64,000 nucleotides of DNA from Archivesica marissinica (Eukaryota; Mollusca; Bivalvia; Venerida; Vesicomyidae), in contig CM026400.1 in assembly GCA_014843695.1 (NCBI GenBank), forward strand, positions 36,192,234-36,256,233, written 5' to 3'. The position numbers were made by a program, and so were the translations under genes. Of this stretch, positions 25,479 to 35,646 are shown piece by piece; the first letter of the stretch is position 1; each line of letters begins with the position of its first letter. The notes beneath the pieces are model-generated. The model was not told the origin of the DNA and ran no database searches. It was given only the letters and a program-made list of their open reading frames with translations.

Positions 25479-26478
25479 NNNNNNNNNNNNNNNNNNNNNN
25501 NNNNNNNNNNNNNNNNNNNNNNNNNNNNNNNNNNNNNNNNNNNNNNNNNNNNNNNNNNNNNNNNNNNNNNNNNNNNNNNNNNNNNNNNNNNNNNNNNNNN
25601 NNNNNNNNNNNNNNNNNNNNNNNNNNNNNNNNNNNNNNNNNNNNNNNNNNNNNNNNNNNNNNNNNNNNNNNNNNNNNNNNNNNNNNNNNNNNNNNNNNNN
25701 NNNNNNNNNNNNNNNNNNNNNNNNNNNNNNNNNNNNNNNNNNNNNNNNNNNNNNNNNNNNNNNNNNNNNNNNNNNNNNNNNNNNNNNNNNNNNNNNNNNN
25801 NNNNNNNNNNNNNNNNNNNNNNNNNNNNNNNNNNNNNNNNNNNNNNNNNNNNNNNNNNNNNNNNNNNNNNNNNNNNNNNNNNNNNNNNNNNNNNNNNNNN
25901 NNNNNNNNNNNNNNNNNNNNNNNNNNNNNNNNNNNNNNNNNNNNNNNNNNNNNNNNNNNNNNNNNNNNNNNNNNNNNNNNNNNNNNNNNNNNNNNNNNNN
26001 NNNNNNNNNNNNNNNNNNNNNNNNNNNNNNNNNNNNNNNNNNNNNNNNNNNNNNNNNNNNNNNNNNNNNNNNNNNNNNNNNNNNNNNNNNNNNNNNNNNN
26101 NNNNNNNNNNNNNNNNNNNNNNNNNNNNNNNNNNNNNNNNNNNNNNNNNNNNNNNNNNNNNNNNNNNNNNNNNNNNNNNNNNNNNNNNNNNNNNNNNNNN
26201 NNNNNNNNNNNNNNNNNNNNNNNNNNNNNNNNNNNNNNNNNNNNNNNNNNNNNNNNNNNNNNNNNNNNNNNNNNNNNNNNNNNNNNNNNNNNNNNNNNNN
26301 NNNNNNNNNNNNNNNNNNNNNNNNNNNNNNNNNNNNNNNNNNNNNNNNNNNNNNNNNNNNNNNNNNNNNNNNNNNNNNNNNNNNNNNNNNNNNNNNNNNN
26401 NNNNNNNNNNNNNNNNNNNNNNNNNNNNNNNNNNNNNNNNNNNNNNNNNNNNNNNNNNNNNNNNNNNNNNNNNNNNNN
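25479..26478. other. Assembly gap of exactly 1000 N
   Basis: A run of 1000 unknown bases interrupts the 36-bp satellite. The round length suggests a placeholder of unknown true size. The same satellite lies on both sides, so the gap is almost certainly more satellite. Confidence 0.99.
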
Positions 26479-27902
26479 GGTGTGCGTTTTCTATGTCCTC
26501 TAGTATATAATGTAGGTGTGCGTTTTCTATGCCCTCTAGTATATAATATAGGTGTGCGTTTTCTATGCCCTCTAGTATATAATGTAGGTGTGCGTTTTCT
26601 ATGTCCTCTAGTATATAATGTAGGTGTGCGTTTTCTATGTCCTCTAGTATATTATATAGGTGTGCGTTTTCTATGTCCTCTAGTATATTATATAGGTGTG
26701 CGTTTTCTATGTCCTCTAGTATATTATATAGGTGTGCGTTTTCTATGTCCTCTAGTATATTATATAGGTGTGCGTTTTCTATGTCCTCTAGTATATAATA
26801 TAGGTGTGCGTTTTCTATGCCCTCTAGTATATAATATAGGTGTGCGTTTTCTATGTCCTCTAGTATATAATGTAGGTGTGCGTTTTCTATGCCCTCTAGT
26901 ATATAATATAGGTGTGCGTTTTCTATGTCCTCTAGTATATAATATAGGAATTCGTTTTCTATGTCCTCTAGTATATAATGTAGGGTGGTTTCTATGCCTT
27001 AGTATATAATGTAGGTGTGCGTTTTCTATGTCCTCTAGTATATTAAATATAGGTGTGCGTTTTATAGTCTTAGTATATAATGTAGGTAGTTTTCTATGTC
27101 CTATAGTATATAGTAGGATGTGCGTTTTCTATGTCCTCTAATATATAAGTAGGTATGCGTCTTCTATGTCCTCTAGTATATAATGTAGGTGTGCGTTTTT
27201 TATGTCCTCTAGTATATAATGTCTATGTGCGTTTTTTATGTCCTCTAGTATATAATGTAGGTGTGCGTTTTCTATTGCCTCTAGTATATAATGTCTGTGT
27301 GCGTTTTTTATGTCCTCTAGTATATAATGTAGGTGTGCGTTTTCTATGTCCTCTAGTATATAATGTAGGTGTGCGTTTTCTATGTCCTCTAGTATATAAT
27401 GTAGGTGTGCGTTTTCTATGTCCTCTAGTATATAATGTAGGTGTGCGTTTTCTATGTCCTCTAGTATATAATGTAGGTGTGCGTTTTCTATGTCCTCTAG
27501 TATATAATGTAGGTGTGCGTTTTCTATGTCCTCTAGTATATAATGTAGGTGTGCGTTTTCTATGTCCTCTAGTATATAATGTAGGTGTGCGTTTTCTATG
27601 TCCTCTAGTATATAATGTAGGTGTGCGTTTTCTATGTCCTCTAGTATATAATGTAGGTGTGCGTTTTCTATGTCCTCTAGTATATAATGTAGGTGTGCGT
27701 TTTCTATGTCCTCTAGTATATAATGTAGGTGTGCGTTTTCTATGTCCTCTAGTATATAATGTAGGTGTACGTTTTCTATGTCCTCTAGTATATAATGTAG
27801 GTGTGCGTTTTCTATGTCCTCTAGTATATAATGTAGGTGTGCCTTTTCTATGTCCTCTAGTATATAATGTAGGTGTGCGTTTTCTATGTCCTCTAGTATA
27901 TT
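26479..27902. repeat. 36-bp satellite array, right block with diverged units
   Basis: About 39 copies of the same unit. Units next to the gap carry shared variants (ATGCCCTCTAG, ATATTATATAGG, ATAATATAGG). A poor patch at 26960-27160 has shortened units. From 27310 to 27890 the units are again close to consensus. The array ends at TTGGAATAAATGG. Confidence 0.97.
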
Positions 27903-27954
27903 GGAATAAATGGAATGATTGGGAATGATATTAAACCTTTTATGATGCATTATT

Positions 27955-28690
27955 TTAAACATTATTTATTTCATTATTTGTACATGTAATCAAGAAATGA
28001 ACATTTTACATATAATTTAACAGCATTATACTGAAAGGGATTAGAACGAAAGAAAACTTATATAGTTCTTCTTCCTATCAATTGATTGATATACAATAGG
28101 CAGGACAATAATATATAATATAACAATGAACATACGTGAAATCTATTCTAGGTATTTGCTAAAGAATTTCAGAACGTAATGTATTAGTGAGTCAATAGTT
28201 TTGGATGTAAAAAAGAAAATGGTTAATATTTAAGGGAATATATGAAGAAAGTTCAAGAACATGAACTATCAAATCGGAGCACTTGAAGAAAAAGAGATTA
28301 ATATAGAGAAAAGTGGTTGAATAGGGTCGGTTGTTGTGTCAATAACGACAGCATTCAGATTGGAATCCGCCATATGAACCTTTTAGAAGTCATCCATCTC
28401 AGAACCTTTCACTGCCAATAATGTATTCGTGTACAGCAAGGAAAATTACGGTGTTGGTTGCAATATCCTTATAAGTGTCACCGAGAAGTAGTGTGTTTAA
28501 GTTGACATTACAAATTGTGGACAGCTTATTGAAGAGTGTTATACGTAGTTGATCATAGAAATGGCATTGAAAGAAGATGATGCATTGAGGATCACTATTC
28601 CAGTTTTGCGCGATTGCGCAGTTGAACATTAATCACATTTGTTGTTTGCTCGGAGTGGTATATTTCACACCCTGCGAGACTGAAATACTA
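27955..28690 (-). pseudogene. LINE-B non-LTR retrotransposon, truncated 3-prime end
   Basis: On the minus strand, 28629-28399 encodes about 76 residues with CHFYDQLRITLFNKL and LLGDTYKDIATNTVIFLAVH. This pattern is typical of the C-terminal region after the reverse transcriptase of non-LTR elements, where a Cys/His-containing motif is followed by LRxxLF. A 3-prime untranslated region of about 440 bp follows to 27955. A second copy at 45245-45873 matches it at roughly 97 percent by eye and has a target-site duplication, which confirms retrotransposition and defines the 3-prime end (AAATAATGTTT). The upstream reverse transcriptase and endonuclease are absent, so this is a 5-prime-truncated dead copy. 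Confidence 0.82.
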
Positions 28691-28696
28691 CAGGGA

Positions 28697-28812
28697 GAAG
28701 AACTATATAAGTTTTATTTCGTTCTAATCCCTTTCAGTCTACTGCTGTTAAATTATATGTAAAATGTTCATTTCTTGATTACATGTACGAATACTGAAAT
28801 AATAATGTTCAA
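28697..28812 (+). mobile_element. LINE-B 3-prime terminal fragment, inverted
   Basis: ACTATATAAGTTTTATTTCG to ACTGAAATAATAATGTT is the reverse complement of the first 110 bp or so of the LINE-B copy at 27955. The two copies therefore flank 28066-28696 as a long inverted repeat. Twin priming would invert an internal piece, not the 3-prime terminus, so this is more likely a separate short insertion. Confidence 0.8.
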
Positions 28813-29000
28813 ACTGAATACTTGGACTGGCATTTGAATGCATGTACTACGACCAGTTCCCTGCAACGGAACATATCCATGATACAAGGAGTGTTCGATT
28901 GTATATACATACCATGAGACGACTCAACCATGCATTCACATGGCTATTCATAATGCACCGTTACAGCACAACTATCTGTCACCAGCAGCTGACATGGGGA

Positions 29001-29160
29001 TGGGCCATTGGCCCAGTGGTTAACACGTTGGACTGCGAATCTATGAATCGCAGGTTCGATTCCCCTTTAACCATACTATTAATAGTCTTTCAGAATGGAC
29101 GCTAAGCCGGTCTCAGGTCTCAGAGAACCAGAGAAGCTTCTGCAATTGGAGCGTTTTCTG
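29001..29160 (+). mobile_element. SINE-B-like copy, diverged
   Basis: The tRNA-like head has A-box GCCCAGTGGTTAACACG, then ATCGCAGGTTCGATTCCCC (B box). It continues with SINE-B body landmarks AGTCTTTCAGAATGGACG, GTCTCAGGTCTCAG and AACCAGAGAAGCTTCTG. The 3-prime half is missing. The head differs enough from other SINE-B copies to be an old or subfamily member. Confidence 0.7.
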
Positions 29161-29191
29161 TAGCTTGCGATATCCCCCAAAACAATTAAAA

Positions 29192-29316
29192 TTAAGGAAT
29201 GAATCGCTGGTTAATAGTTTCCATCGGGGTATGAACTACATTGGTCGTGGCTAAATAAAGCAAGCCCAATGTAGTTCATACCCAACTGGAAACTTAACCC
29301 ACGATTCATTACTTAA
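29192..29316. mobile_element. Foldback MITE with about 50-bp inverted repeats
   Basis: The left arm (TTAAGGAATGAATCG to GGTATGAACTACATTGG) is the near-perfect reverse complement of the right arm (CCAATGTAGTTCATACC to TCATTACTTAA). The loop is only about 20 bp. No protein is encoded. This is a hairpin-type non-autonomous DNA element. Confidence 0.85.
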
Positions 29317-29465
29317 AGTTACATTTATATTCGTTTCAATGACACAAAGAAAATATAGCACACATCATCCGTGGCATAGCGTAAACTGTAAAACACGCAT
29401 TTTCTCGCGAAGAACGCTGCCTAACATTGCGAATGCGAATGTTCTAAACTTCGAGTTGTCATGCA

Positions 29466-29566
29466 CCGAGGTTATAAAACTTTTCTCCAATCTCAAAACT
29501 CAGTCTCAATCAACCAATCAAATCATTTGAGCTTGAGATCTGAGACAAGTTTTATAACCTCGGGGC
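29466..29566. mobile_element. Short MITE, 16-bp perfect inverted ends
   Basis: CGAGGTTATAAAACTT at the left is matched by AAGTTTTATAACCTCG at the right. The interior has CCAATCTCAAA, CAACCAATCAAATCATTTGA and GAGATCTGAGAC. A related but diverged copy lies at 35498-35646. Confidence 0.85.
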
Positions 29567-29688
29567 CATGTCAGCTGCATATCATTAGTTGGTAACCCTC
29601 ATACGAAAATGTATACAATCAGGGCAAAGCGGGTTCATCGAATGAAATGATTACTATACTTCTGAGGGCGTGCCCCCGATTTATCAGG

Positions 29689-29746
29689 GAGGGGGAGGAG
29701 GGGGTAGGAGGGAGGAGGAGGAGGAGGAGGAGGAGGAGGAGGGGGA
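29689..29746. repeat. GGA/GGGGA purine microsatellite
   Basis: Imperfect GGGGGA and (GGA)n run of about 58 bp. The purine-only strand could form triplex or G-quadruplex structures. I see no gene in the surrounding 29570-29880. Confidence 0.9.
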
Positions 29747-29884
29747 TGACGATAAATAAACGTATAAAAACACACAACAAACAGTAGAATTCTCTGTCAT
29801 AAGCAGTTACCATAGTTAGCGTAATGTGCTTGTAAGTACAAAATGTATATGTATGGACCTATGTGGTCTGCATTCCTTGTAGAG

Positions 29885-29990
29885 GCATTTGTGGCGGAGT
29901 GGTTACCATCGTTTTGCTTCAAATCATTAGACCCTCACCGCTATGGGTTCGAATCCCAGCTGTATAGCTGTCTGTCCAATTCCTTATCAC
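29885..29990 (+). mobile_element. SINE-D head fragment
   Basis: TTTGTGGCGGAGTGGTTACC (A box) and TATGGGTTCGAATCCCAGC (B box) are separated by a longer stretch than in normal tRNA, ATCATTAGACCCTCACCGC. This looks like a long variable arm of Leu/Ser-type tRNA. The SINE-D body is truncated soon after. Confidence 0.65.
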
Positions 29991-30077
29991 AGTTGTTGTA
30001 AAAAATCATGTACATGATAGAAAATAAATATGTTTAAACCAATCCCACTGGAAATGTATAATTCTTTCATGTGAGGA

Positions 30078-30141
30078 AGTAGTCCGGCTGGTTTGATGGC
30101 GTGCTCAGGTAGTAGTCCGGCTGGTTTGATGGCGTGCTCAG
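30078..30141. repeat. Direct duplication of a 33-bp unit
   Basis: AGTAGTCCGGCTGGTTTGAT followed by GGCGTGCTCAGG occurs twice in tandem. A G9 run follows at about 30212. The rest of 30142-30535 has no recognisable feature. Confidence 0.85.
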
Positions 30142-30539
30142 GGTGCTTGTACCAGATTGCTCATCCGTGCCCGAAATACTGTTCGGAGGGGGGCATCCGG
30201 GGTGTTATAGCGGGGGGGGGGGGTATGAAAACATAAACACATCGTATAATTCTACATCCTGCAATTGTATTGATGAGAAACTTAATAATGAACAGAGAAA
30301 ACGTGTAAGGTCACATGATCTATACCACGTGATATAAAAAAACTTGTTGATTGGCTACCTCGTTGCAACGTCACGGATTCTAAACGCTGGTTGATTGGTC
30401 ACAAATACACACTGTAGATTCGATTTAACTGGAAAATAGAAGTATGCAAACTTGAGTTACTGCACAATATATTGGACTATTTTAAAACACAATTACAAAT
30501 ATTACATTTAATGAATTGGTAGAAAGACAGTAATATATA

Positions 30540-30745
30540 CATACACTCTACAGCCGTTATGTCAAAGTCCGTTATATCGAATTATCCGGTTATCTCGAAG
30601 TCGGATCAAAGTCCAGTTTCAGACACTATCATTGTACATATAACTGGCCCCGTTTATATCGAATTTCGTTAAGTCAAATGTCGGTTATGTCGAAGTATTT
30701 TGTTCGGTCCGACGGAATTCGACATAACGGGTGTATACTGTATGT
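30540..30745. mobile_element. MITE with GTTATGTCGAA-type ends
   Basis: The left end reads ACACTCTACAGCCGTTATGT and the right end, on the other strand, TATACACCCGTTATGTCGAA. The interior is full of TTATATCGAATT, TTATCTCGAAG and ATATCGAATTTCG modules. This is the usual look of pogo/Tigger-type mariner MITEs of invertebrates. The ends are imperfect. Confidence 0.65.
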
Positions 30746-30762
30746 ATCAACATGAACTAGCT

Positions 30763-30823
30763 TATTATTATTATTGTTATTGTTATTATTATTATCATTA
30801 TTATTATTATTATTATTATTAGT

Positions 30824-30856
<33 letters not shown>
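30763..30856. repeat. ATT/GTT trinucleotide microsatellite
   Basis: (TTA)n runs into (GTT)n, about 94 bp. On the minus strand it reads as a poly-Asn frame, which is only the microsatellite. Confidence 0.95.
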
Positions 30857-30928
30857 AACAATCACAATATATAGAACACATTATCATAAATATGTAAAAT
30901 ATATGTAGTCATCTCTTAACAATCTTAA

Positions 30929-31531
30929 AGCAGCATTACATTGTATGAAATAAAAGATATTTGAAAAATTCAATTTTTACGTATGGGTAGCAATGCTGCT
31001 ACACAATCTAACATTATACTTTGTATGCTTATGTTCATTGGGTAAACAGTGTTTTTTTGCGATAAAACAAACTCGAAACCGAAAGTAGGACTTTCCGAGT
31101 CGATCGGTCACGCACTTGTTTACAACCGGAACGCATTGTCCGCACTTGTTTACATTCGGAATGCATCGTCCCCATTTGTCCCACGTTGTCTTTTTTAATT
31201 AAATTACTTGATATGTTGATTCATACCTCTGTTACCTAAGTCTTTTAGGGGCATTTCTACATCCCCGCGAGGGGTTCGACACTAGAGGAAGATAGATAGA
31301 TAGTCTTTCATGTTCAAAATATATATGTTGTTTTCTACATCCTCTGTTGTTTCACGCATGCGCGCTGTGCGTGTTTACATTTCGTGTGTTGATCAACAAA
31401 TTCGCGTATACGACGGTTTAAATTTATTGGAATTTTATCGTTTCTGAGCGACTCTTTCGATTTTTGTAAACACACACATATTAGTATTTATAGTTTACCC
31501 AAAACATCCTTTATTACGATGTAATGCTGCT
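30929..31531. mobile_element. piggyBac-like MITE with TTAA target site
   Basis: The left end AGCAGCATTACATTGTATGA and the right end ATTACGATGTAATGCTGCT are inverted repeats, and each is flanked by TTAA (30925-30928 and 31532-31535). TTAA duplication is the hallmark of the piggyBac superfamily. A second copy at 46133-46638 has the same ends, the same TTAA flanks and a shared interior motif GCGTATACGACG. No transposase remains. Confidence 0.82.
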
Positions 31532-31629
31532 TTAAAGAAAACGAATTAGCCGGATGATTTTTGTTTTCCTTGAAAAAGGCTTTTTAAGCCAATAATTCGA
31601 ATGTAGAGAGGACCACACACACACACATA

Positions 31630-31864
31630 TATACTAGAGGACATAGAAAACGCACACTTCGGATAAGTGTGGTTTTACATGACAAACAATAATAAATACA
31701 TAGTTTGAAACATTTTGGAATATTTTTAGTTGTTCAGTTTGTGTTTTGTAATAAATAATAATAAATATGTGATATATCTTTGATGGAATATTTCGTATTT
31801 CGTTTACATGTAATAATACTCATATATATAATGTAGGTGTGCGTTTTCTATGTCCTCTAGTATA
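31630..31864. other. Two single 36-bp satellite monomers as inverted termini
   Basis: 31630-31657 (starting TATACTAGAGGACATAGAAA) is the exact reverse complement of 31837-31864. Both are the satellite unit of 18722-27902. The right one extends to a full unit from 31825. The 179 bp between them is AT-rich unique sequence with no gene. TA lies next to the CTAGAGG ends on both sides. The geometry is that of a small mariner-type element whose ends equal the satellite monomer. Confidence 0.8.
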
Positions 31865-32660
31865 GATCACTAGTTCCATGTTAGCGGAACAATCACCATA
31901 TAATATAGTTATATGTAGAACAATAAGCCTTGACCATTACATAAGACGCAAAGAAAAATATGCAAAATTCAAAGAAATCTTGCTAAACACCATGCACACA
32001 AATTCCATATAAACACGCATATGCGAAATCGAAGATATCACTGTGTACACAGTCAATGCATGAGTGACTCTCAAGAACTTATATCTACATATTATGAGCA
32101 TTCGACAGTCTTACATGTTTCTGTTTTGCGTCAAATGTCATAAGCCAAGGCCCATTTACATCAGGGTACCTTTATGAATATTGGGCAGAAACACATTTCT
32201 GTGTCATAAGTCTGCCCATTTTAAATTATAAATACTTGTCATATCTCTTAGAGAAGACTTACAACTGCCAAAATAAAACGGCTCATGAATCGTCTAAGAA
32301 CTATTTTAATGCTTACTTCCGTTGACTGTCTAATGTCACACACAACTTGATTTGATAATATTTTATTGCTCTATATAAATGTATATAACAATCACAATCG
32401 TTGTATAAATAGAAATTTAGCAAATGGGTTGGGCCACAAGTTCTAACGGCATTAATGATTGGCTCTCCCCATGAATGTAGGAATACCATTTATGTAAATA
32501 AATGTTAAAGTTCTTATGATGCACTATTTTCTTATGATGAATGCTATCAAATATGTCACTAATATAACGAACAAGACGAGAACAGCGATACGAAACTGCA
32601 TAGATTTCACAAAGGTACCCTGCATAGATAAATGAACATGTGTATTATACCGTGTTTCTT
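31865..32660. other. Non-coding region, no feature recognised
   Basis: About 800 bp of AT-rich unique sequence between the solo satellite monomers and the minus-strand exon at 32661. I see no repeat, RNA gene or open frame of interest. If the exon is real, this holds its 3-prime untranslated region. Confidence 0.5.
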
Positions 32661-32758
32661 TTACTGATTTGAATTGTTGAAAAATGAAATGTCATTCGAA
32701 TCGTTATTAAGCCCAAACAGCGCCATGGCCATGACCAGTAACCCAAGAATAGGCAGCA
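32661..32758 (-). CDS. Terminal exon of a small membrane/secreted protein family
   Basis: On the minus strand an acceptor TTTCCATTGTAG is followed by TG and then 31 codons: LPILGLLVMAMALFG, a hydrophobic stretch, then a polar tail LNNDSNDISFFNNSNQ and TAA. Length, phase (enters with two bases, so phase 1), the TG start and the hydrophobic-then-polar layout match the exons at 34929, 37390 and 54627. The tail has two N-glycosylation sequons (NDS, NNS). No signal-peptide exon is visible between this exon and 34929, so it is either an alternative last exon of the gene starting at 39326 or the remnant of a duplicated gene. I know of no named family. Confidence 0.5.
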
Positions 32759-32954
32759 CTACAATGGAAACAAGGAAGTCTTCAGACAAACTTATGACAC
32801 AACAAAACGCGTGTTTGCCTTGACTGTGGAATGTCAGAGCACACGAGTATGACATATTGTACATATATGGCAATGATAATAGATGTGTTCGGATACAGAT
32901 TGCTAAGATACAGTCCGTACGGAACACACAACGAAGTGCCTGAAAATGACTGAG

Positions 32955-34037
32955 ATATAATACACATGATAATCGATATAATACACGTGATAATCGATAT
33001 AATACACGTGATAATCGATATAATACACGTGATACACGTGATAATCGATATAATATACGTGATAATCGATATAATACACGTGATAATCGATATAATACAC
33101 GTGATAATCGATATAATACACGTGATACACGTGATAATCGATATAATATACGTGATAATCGATATATTATACGTGGTAATCGATATAATATACGTGATAA
33201 TCGATATAATATACGTGATAATCGATATAATATACGTGATAATCGATATAATATACGTGGTAATCGATATAATACACGTGATAATCGATATAATACACAT
33301 GATAATCGATATAATGCACGTGATAATCGATATATTGCACGTGATAATCGATATAATGCACGTGATAATCGATATAATACACGTGATAATCGATATAATA
33401 CACGTGATAATCGATATAATACACGTGATACACGTGATAATCGATATAATATACGTGAACATATATATAATATACGTGATAATCGATATAATACACGTGA
33501 TAATCGATATAATACACGTGATACACGTGATAATCGATATAATATACGTGAAAATATATATAATATACGTGATAATCGATATAATATACGTGGTAATCGA
33601 TATAATACACGTGATAATCGATATAATGCATGTGATAATCGATATAATACACGTGATAATCGATATAATGCACGTGATAATCGATATAATACACGTGATA
33701 ATCGATATAATACACATGATAATCGATATAATGCACGTGATAATCGATATAATACACATGATAATCGATATAATACACATGATAATCGATATAATACACG
33801 TGATAATCGATATAATACACATGATAATCGATATAATGCACATAATAATCGATATAATACACATGATAATCGATATAATACACATGATAATCGATATAAT
33901 ACACGTGATACACGTGGTAATCGATATAATACACGTGATACACGTGATAATCGATATAATATACGTGATAATCGATATAATACACGTGATTATCGATATC
34001 ATACACGTGATAATCGATATCATACACGTGATAATCA
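32955..34037. repeat. 21-bp array with E-boxes and ATCGAT palindromes
   Basis: About 50 copies of a 21-bp unit, GATAATCGATATAATACACG plus T. Many junctions form CACGTG, the palindromic E-box, and each unit has ATCGAT and a GATAA motif. Some units have an extra nine bases (GATACACGT) that add a second CACGTG. Variants change CACGTG to CACATG, TACGTG or GCACGTG. Both strands stay open (period IIDIIHV or YIIDYHV); these are not genes. The array lies in the putative intron between the exons at 32661 and 34929. Confidence 0.96.
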
Positions 34038-34489
34038 CTAAAATTCGTCTGTCAAGTCTAAAGTGCTTCTCTTTATGTTTCGCGCTTGACAACATTTTGT
34101 ATTTGTTCCGTCACTGTTATGTATATCTTCGAATTTACAAATACGTGTAGTTTTATGTACAATAATAAAATAAAAACATTACAACCCATCATATCTTCGA
34201 TTTTGCATACTGTGATATCAAACGATATAAAAGAAGGTGGTGACAAATAAACACACACTGTACACGTAGCCACACGCAGCTACCCAAACAATGTTAGCCC
34301 CAACTAAAGTAAATGTAAGGCGATGGAGTATAAGATATAGCACGGGTTTTGCACGCACCTGTAGAGCGAGATAATTCATTGATCTTAGTCGATTAAATAT
34401 CGATCGTACACGTGCACAATATTTGCAGAACACGTTGCACATGACCTATTATACGAACGCTTGGTGGTTGACATTCGCTATAACACCAT
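34038..34489. other. Non-coding region
   Basis: AT-rich unique DNA without recognisable coding, RNA or repeat features. It lies within the putative intron on the minus strand. Confidence 0.45.
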
Positions 34490-34735
34490 TTCAATTTCAC
34501 AAATTCACGATTTCTACTTCATGAATGCGCCATTTCATTATTTCAACTTCAAGAATTCACGATTTCACCTTCACAAATTCACGATTTCTACTTAATGAAT
34601 GCGTCATTTCATTATTTCAACTACACGAATTCACGACTTCACTATTTAAACTTTCAGGAATTCACGATTTCACGAGGAATTCGTGAAGTCGAAATCGTGA
34701 ATTCGTGAAGCTGAAATCGGGAATTCGTATAGTTG
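34490..34735. repeat. AATTCACGATTTCA palindromic repeat cluster, MITE-like
   Basis: Direct copies of AATTCACGATTTC, ATGAATGCG and CATTTCATTATTTCAACT occur on the left. The inverted form GAATTCGTGAAGTCGAAATC follows on the right, around a centre near 34675. The layout fits a palindromic MITE with an internally duplicated arm. Confidence 0.65.
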
Positions 34736-34928
34736 AACTAATGAGCTTATTACTCGAATAGCTAATCTCACCACCGGATTTTCGTTTTTTAGCTAACGGG
34801 GTGCAAGTAATGTTAGTACGGATGCAAATAATGTTTAAACAATATGCAAAATCGAAGATCTATTATTAGATACATTGCGTCACATGCTAAAAGGTCAAGG
34901 CCAGTGTACCATGTGACCTATGGCGGCT

Positions 34929-35041
34929 TTAACCGGATCCAGTTGCGAATGTAGAAGCGTTGTATATTGTTACAGAGCCGCTGTCTTGGTCAAAATTCAT
35001 CAACACTATGACGAGGAACGCTAGACCAAGAAGGGCATACA
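34929..35041 (-). CDS. Terminal exon of a small membrane/secreted protein family
   Basis: An acceptor TTTTTCTTCTAG on the minus strand is followed by TG and 36 codons: YALLGLAFLVIVLMNF (hydrophobic), then DQDSGSVTIYNASTFATGSG and TAA. It shares the phase-1 entry, the LG motif near the start, the hydrophobic block and an N-glycosylation sequon (NAS) with the exons at 32661, 37390 and 54627. I looked for a signal-peptide exon in 35042-37389 and found none. It may be spliced to the exon at 39209-39326 as an alternative end, or be an orphan after duplication. Confidence 0.5.
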
Positions 35042-35149
35042 CTAGAAGAAAAACATTGCAAGGGATGTTTAAAAATAGTCGTAGTGATAGATATGGTATG
35101 GTTATATGGTATTGACAAATTGACATGTCTCGCATGTCAACGACTAGCT

Positions 35150-35386
35150 TTATTTTATACAAATTTATTTGAGCTCGATTGCGAAATAAATTCTTACAAC
35201 TTATATTAATCACTCCGAATACCGCATTCCTGATGGAATCCATCGCCACGAGGGAGAGGGAAGCGGCAGCGTGGAGTTTAAATGCATTGCCTAACAGCAT
35301 AATCGTAACGGCTTCACCGGGGCTCGAACTCCGTGCCTTTTGCATCTGAAGCGAACGCGCTACCACTGCGCTGTCACGACTTCCAC
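35150..35386 (-). mobile_element. SINE-C copy
   Basis: The minus strand starts with the tRNA-like head GTCGTGACAGCGCAGTGGTA and B-box-like GAGTTCGAGCCCCGG. The body follows with GGCAATGCATTTAAACTCC and GATGGATTCCATCAGGAATG, and the tail with GATTAATATAAGTTGTAAG and TTCGCAATCGAG. The tail matches that of SINE-A. Confidence 0.85.
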
Positions 35387-35497
35387 TGACCAGATTTACA
35401 AATTAGAGTACTACTATATAATGTACTGCTGTACAGTATATTTATGTGGTACATGTATCTCCGATTTTGCATATTGTGTAGTTCAAAACCCAGATGC

Positions 35498-35646
35498 TAG
35501 GCGCCGATGTTAGTAAACTGTCCTCCAATCTCAAACGCAGTCTCAATCTTCTGATTGGTTCAGCTGAATGTAAATTTCGATCAACCAATCAAATGACTTC
35601 AGCTCGAGTTTGAGATCAAATAAAAGTTGTATCAACATCGGGTCCC
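35498..35646. mobile_element. Short MITE, diverged relative of 29466-29566
   Basis: The left end CCGATGTTAGTAAACTG and the right end AAGTTGTATCAACATCGG are imperfect inverted repeats. The interior shares CCAATCTCAAACGCAGTCTC and TCAACCAATCAAATGACTTC with the copy at 29466. Confidence 0.75.

Noticed and set aside
30674..30865. Poly-Asn open frame
   Set aside because: It is the (ATT/GTT)n microsatellite read on the minus strand.
32782..34150. IIDIIHV and YIIDYHV repeat frames
   Set aside because: 21-bp array read in several phases on both strands. The non-repeat ends are short and unlike any protein I know.
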